Below, in pieces: positions 7,604 through 9,315 of a DNA stretch of 9,315 bases; the stretch's first letter is position 1; every line of letters starts with the position of its first letter. Source of the DNA: Gammaproteobacteria bacterium (GTDB lineage: Bacteria > Pseudomonadota > Gammaproteobacteria > Pseudomonadales > Azotimanducaceae). Under the pieces are notes generated by a model. It saw only the letters and a program-made list of their open reading frames with translations. It did no database searches and was not told the origin of the DNA. A program made the translations under genes and the position numbers. The stretch spans positions 8,608 to 17,922 of the forward strand of contig PBTJ01000006.1 in NCBI GenBank assembly GCA_002726925.1. The letters run 5' to 3'.

Positions 7604-8875
7604 TTCCTTAGGCGCGACTTGATCGATGTTTTCGTAAATCAACATGGGTGAACTTTCGCCGTTGATCACGCTCTCATCTATCACCACTTTGCTGACGGAC
7701 TCCGACCCTGGTAGGTCATACATGGTGTCTAAAAGTACGGATTCAAGGATCGAACGCAGCCCTCGCGCGCCAGTTTTGCGCTCGGTTGCCTTGGCCGCTA
7801 CTGCCTGCAGAGCGTCATCTCGAAAATCAACTTCAACACCTTCCATCTCAAAGAGCTTTGAATACTGACGCGTCAGTGAATTTTTCGGCTCGGTCAGTAT
7901 GCGCACCAGCGCATCGTTATCCAACTCCCCCAGGGTTGCTAGCACTGGCAGTCGGCCAACGAATTCTGGGATCAGGCCATATCGCACTAAATCTTCCGGC
8001 TCCAAAGTCTGAAGCGTTTCGCCAATCGTGCTCTTATCGGACTCACCCTTGACTTGTGCACCGAAGCCCATGCCAGACTTGTCGGAGCGATCACTGATCA
8101 CCTTGTCGAGACCGGCAAAGGCGCCACCGCAGATGAATAGAATCTTCGACGTATCGACCTGTAAGAACTCTTGCTGAGGGTGCTTACGCCCACCCTGTGG
8201 CGGTACCGACGCAATTGTACCTTCGATCAGTTTCAGCAGTGCTTGCTGCACGCCCTCGCCAGAGACGTCTCGCGTGATTGAGGGGTTGTCTGACTTGCGC
8301 GATATTTTGTCGATCTCATCAATGTATACAATGCCTACCTGCGCGCGCTCAACGTCGTAGTCGCACTTCTGGAGGAGTTTTTGAATGATGTTCTCGACGT
8401 CCTCACCCACGTAGCCGGCTTCAGTCAAAGTGGTCGCGTCAGCGATGGTGAAGGGAACGTCGAGCAGTCGTGCCAGCGTTTCCGCCAACAGCGTTTTGCC
8501 ACACCCTGTCGGACCGATGAGCAAAATATTGGATTTTGACAGCTCTACATCGTCTTTTTTGGCGCTGTAGTTCAGTCTCTTGTAATGATTGTATACCGCC
8601 ACGGCGAGCACTTTTTTCGCCTGATCTTGTCCTATAACGTACTCATCGAGTATTTCTTTGATCTCAGTGGGTACAGGGAGTTTCGCTGATTCACCACTTT
8701 GCGCAGCCTCGGAAACTTCCTCACGAATGATGTCATTGCATAATTCGACACACTCATCGCAGATAAAGACCGAGGGTCCCGCGATCAGCTTTCTGACTTC
8801 GTGCTGACTTTTGCCACAGAAAGAGCAGTACAGCAGCTTTCCTGAATCGTCGCCTTTGCCACCTTCTTCTGACAT
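7592..8875 (-). CDS. clpX: ATP-dependent Clp protease ATP-binding subunit ClpX
   Basis: ClpX is the hexameric AAA+ unfoldase that recognises tagged substrates (for example ssrA), unfolds them and feeds them to ClpP. The 427-residue length is normal. The N-terminal zinc-binding domain has Cys17, Cys20, Cys39 and Cys42. The ATPase has Walker A GPTGCGKT (121-128), pore loop GYVG (154-157), Walker B IVYIDEID (182-189), the RKH loop (230-232) and sensor-2 GARGLR (369-374). The ClpP-docking loop reads M269-G-F where E. coli has IGF. The ATG at 8875 has a good Shine-Dalgarno (AAGAGGAA) a few bases upstream. The gene lies 181 bp downstream of clpP, as in the usual clpP-clpX arrangement, and ends in a likely terminator before lon. 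Confidence 0.98.
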   Translation of the reverse strand: MSEEGGKGDDSGKLLYCSFCGKSQHEVRKLIAGPSVFICDECVELCNDIIREEVSEAAQSGESAKLPVPTEIKEILDEYVIGQDQAKKVLAVAVYNHYKRLNYSAKKDDVELSKSNILLIGPTGCGKTLLAETLARLLDVPFTIADATTLTEAGYVGEDVENIIQKLLQKCDYDVERAQVGIVYIDEIDKISRKSDNPSITRDVSGEGVQQALLKLIEGTIASVPPQGGRKHPQQEFLQVDTSKILFICGGAFAGLDKVISDRSDKSGMGFGAQVKGESDKSTIGETLQTLEPEDLVRYGLIPEFVGRLPVLATLGELDNDALVRILTEPKNSLTRQYSKLFEMEGVEVDFRDDALQAVAAKATERKTGARGLRSILESVLLDTMYDLPGSESVSKVVIDESVINGESSPMLIYENIDQVAPKEGSS

Positions 8876-9014
8876 AACTTCCTCTTGACTATGCGATTCA
8901 CTCGAACCGCCAATAAGTGACGGACTTTACCTACAATTACATTGCTTCGAGACGGTATTTTTTGCAACCCCGAATGGGTCACCCCTGGTCGTTGTTTGCT
9001 CTTAGATTTTCTTT

Positions 9015-9036
9015 AGCCCAGCTTTTCAGTCGGGCT
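9015..9036. other. Hairpin in the clpP-clpX intergenic region
   Basis: AGCCC (9015-9019) and GGGCT (9032-9036) are complementary. On the minus strand the stem extends with a G-T pair, one A-C mismatch and a CT/AG step around a GAAA tetraloop. It begins about 20 bases after the clpP stop. In the clpX direction no T-tract follows (AAAGAAAATCT), so it is unlikely to be a strong intrinsic terminator. It may be an mRNA-stabilising or processing element, or a decayed terminator. The rest of the 181-bp gap (8876-9056) shows only weak promoter-like matches, such as TGTAAT without a good -35. Confidence 0.35.
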
Positions 9037-9056
9037 TTTCGGCAGCGTCCCCGCGG

Positions 9057-9315
9057 TTAGATTTCACTCTTAGTCGTGCGGCTTGTCTGCACAGAATCGA
9101 CTAACCCATATTCCTGCGCTTCTTCGGGGCTCATCCAGAAATCTCGATCTGTATCGTTTGCCACGCGCTCGATTTCTTGACCCGTATGTTCTGCAATAAT
9201 TTTGTTGAGCCGCTCGCGCGCAAGCAGGATCTCTTGCGCTTGAATTTCAATATCTGCGGCCACGCCGCGCGACCCACCTGCTGGCTGATGCAACATCATA
9301 CGTGAGTTAGGCAAT
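9057..9315 (-). CDS. clpP: ATP-dependent Clp protease proteolytic subunit ClpP, C-terminal part
   Basis: ClpP is the tetradecameric serine peptidase that degrades polypeptides delivered by ClpX. Only the last 86 codons are in the window; the 5' end lies beyond the right edge. The frame reads [14 protein letters not shown], matching the ClpP region around the catalytic histidine (the His of LHQP). The [10 protein letters not shown] helix follows, then [22 protein letters not shown], which contains the catalytic aspartate (ANDT) and the conserved YGLVD. The catalytic serine is outside the window. The protein ends in a short polar tail ([12 protein letters not shown]) as expected for the family. 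The TTG at 9314 is an internal leucine codon, not a start. Confidence 0.97.
   Translation of the reverse strand, partial: LPNSRMMLHQPAGGSRGVAADIEIQAQEILLARERLNKIIAEHTGQEIERVANDTDRDFWMSPEEAQEYGLVDSVQTSRTTKSEI

Noticed and set aside
8498..8530. Any cryptic mobile element or defence system in the window
   Set aside because: All long stretches are explained by core housekeeping genes; no transposase, integrase, direct-repeat array or att-like duplication was seen. The ATPase motif here is simply ClpX Walker A.

Overview
This window is a conserved core-genome segment from a gammaproteobacterium. The protein sequences and the order clpP-clpX-lon-hupB-ppiD, with mltD and a YafS-type methyltransferase nearby, resemble Pseudomonas and its marine relatives. 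Moderate GC and the protein flavour suggest a Cellvibrionales/OMG-type marine lineage, but genus cannot be decided from the sequence alone. I see no transposase, integrase, CRISPR array, rRNA or tRNA, phage gene or defence gene, and I found no convincing undescribed multi-gene system.

Layout from left to right. Positions 1 to about 779 (minus strand) hold a methyltransferase of the YafS type that runs off the left edge. A short divergent region of about 100 bp follows and contains a perfect 15-bp palindrome. Next, on the plus strand and ending at 2492, is the membrane-bound lytic transglycosylase MltD, a lipoprotein with three LysM modules whose start codon is problematic. MltD converges, with a 16-bp gap, on ppiD (minus, 2509-4443), an inner-membrane-anchored periplasmic chaperone. 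The rest of the window is all minus strand, transcribed right to left: the C-terminal part of clpP (right edge), clpX, lon, hupB, then ppiD. An intrinsic terminator sits after hupB (4497-4524) and a plausible one overlaps the end of clpX (7571-7603). The block is therefore probably several transcription units rather than one operon.

How the genes work together. ClpX (unfoldase) and ClpP (peptidase) form the ClpXP protease, and Lon is the second major cytoplasmic AAA+ protease. HU-beta is a nucleoid protein. PpiD helps newly exported proteins at the Sec exit site. MltD trims peptidoglycan in the envelope. The methyltransferase is of unknown substrate. The first five genes form the widely conserved proteostasis cluster usually found downstream of tig.

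Most unusual points: mltD lacks an ATG, GTG or TTG next to its lipoprotein signal; gloB, which usually separates mltD from the methyltransferase, is absent; PpiD's parvulin domain keeps both active-site histidines that E. coli PpiD has lost; and the hupB leader can pair in two mutually exclusive ways with its ribosome binding site or its TTG start codon.
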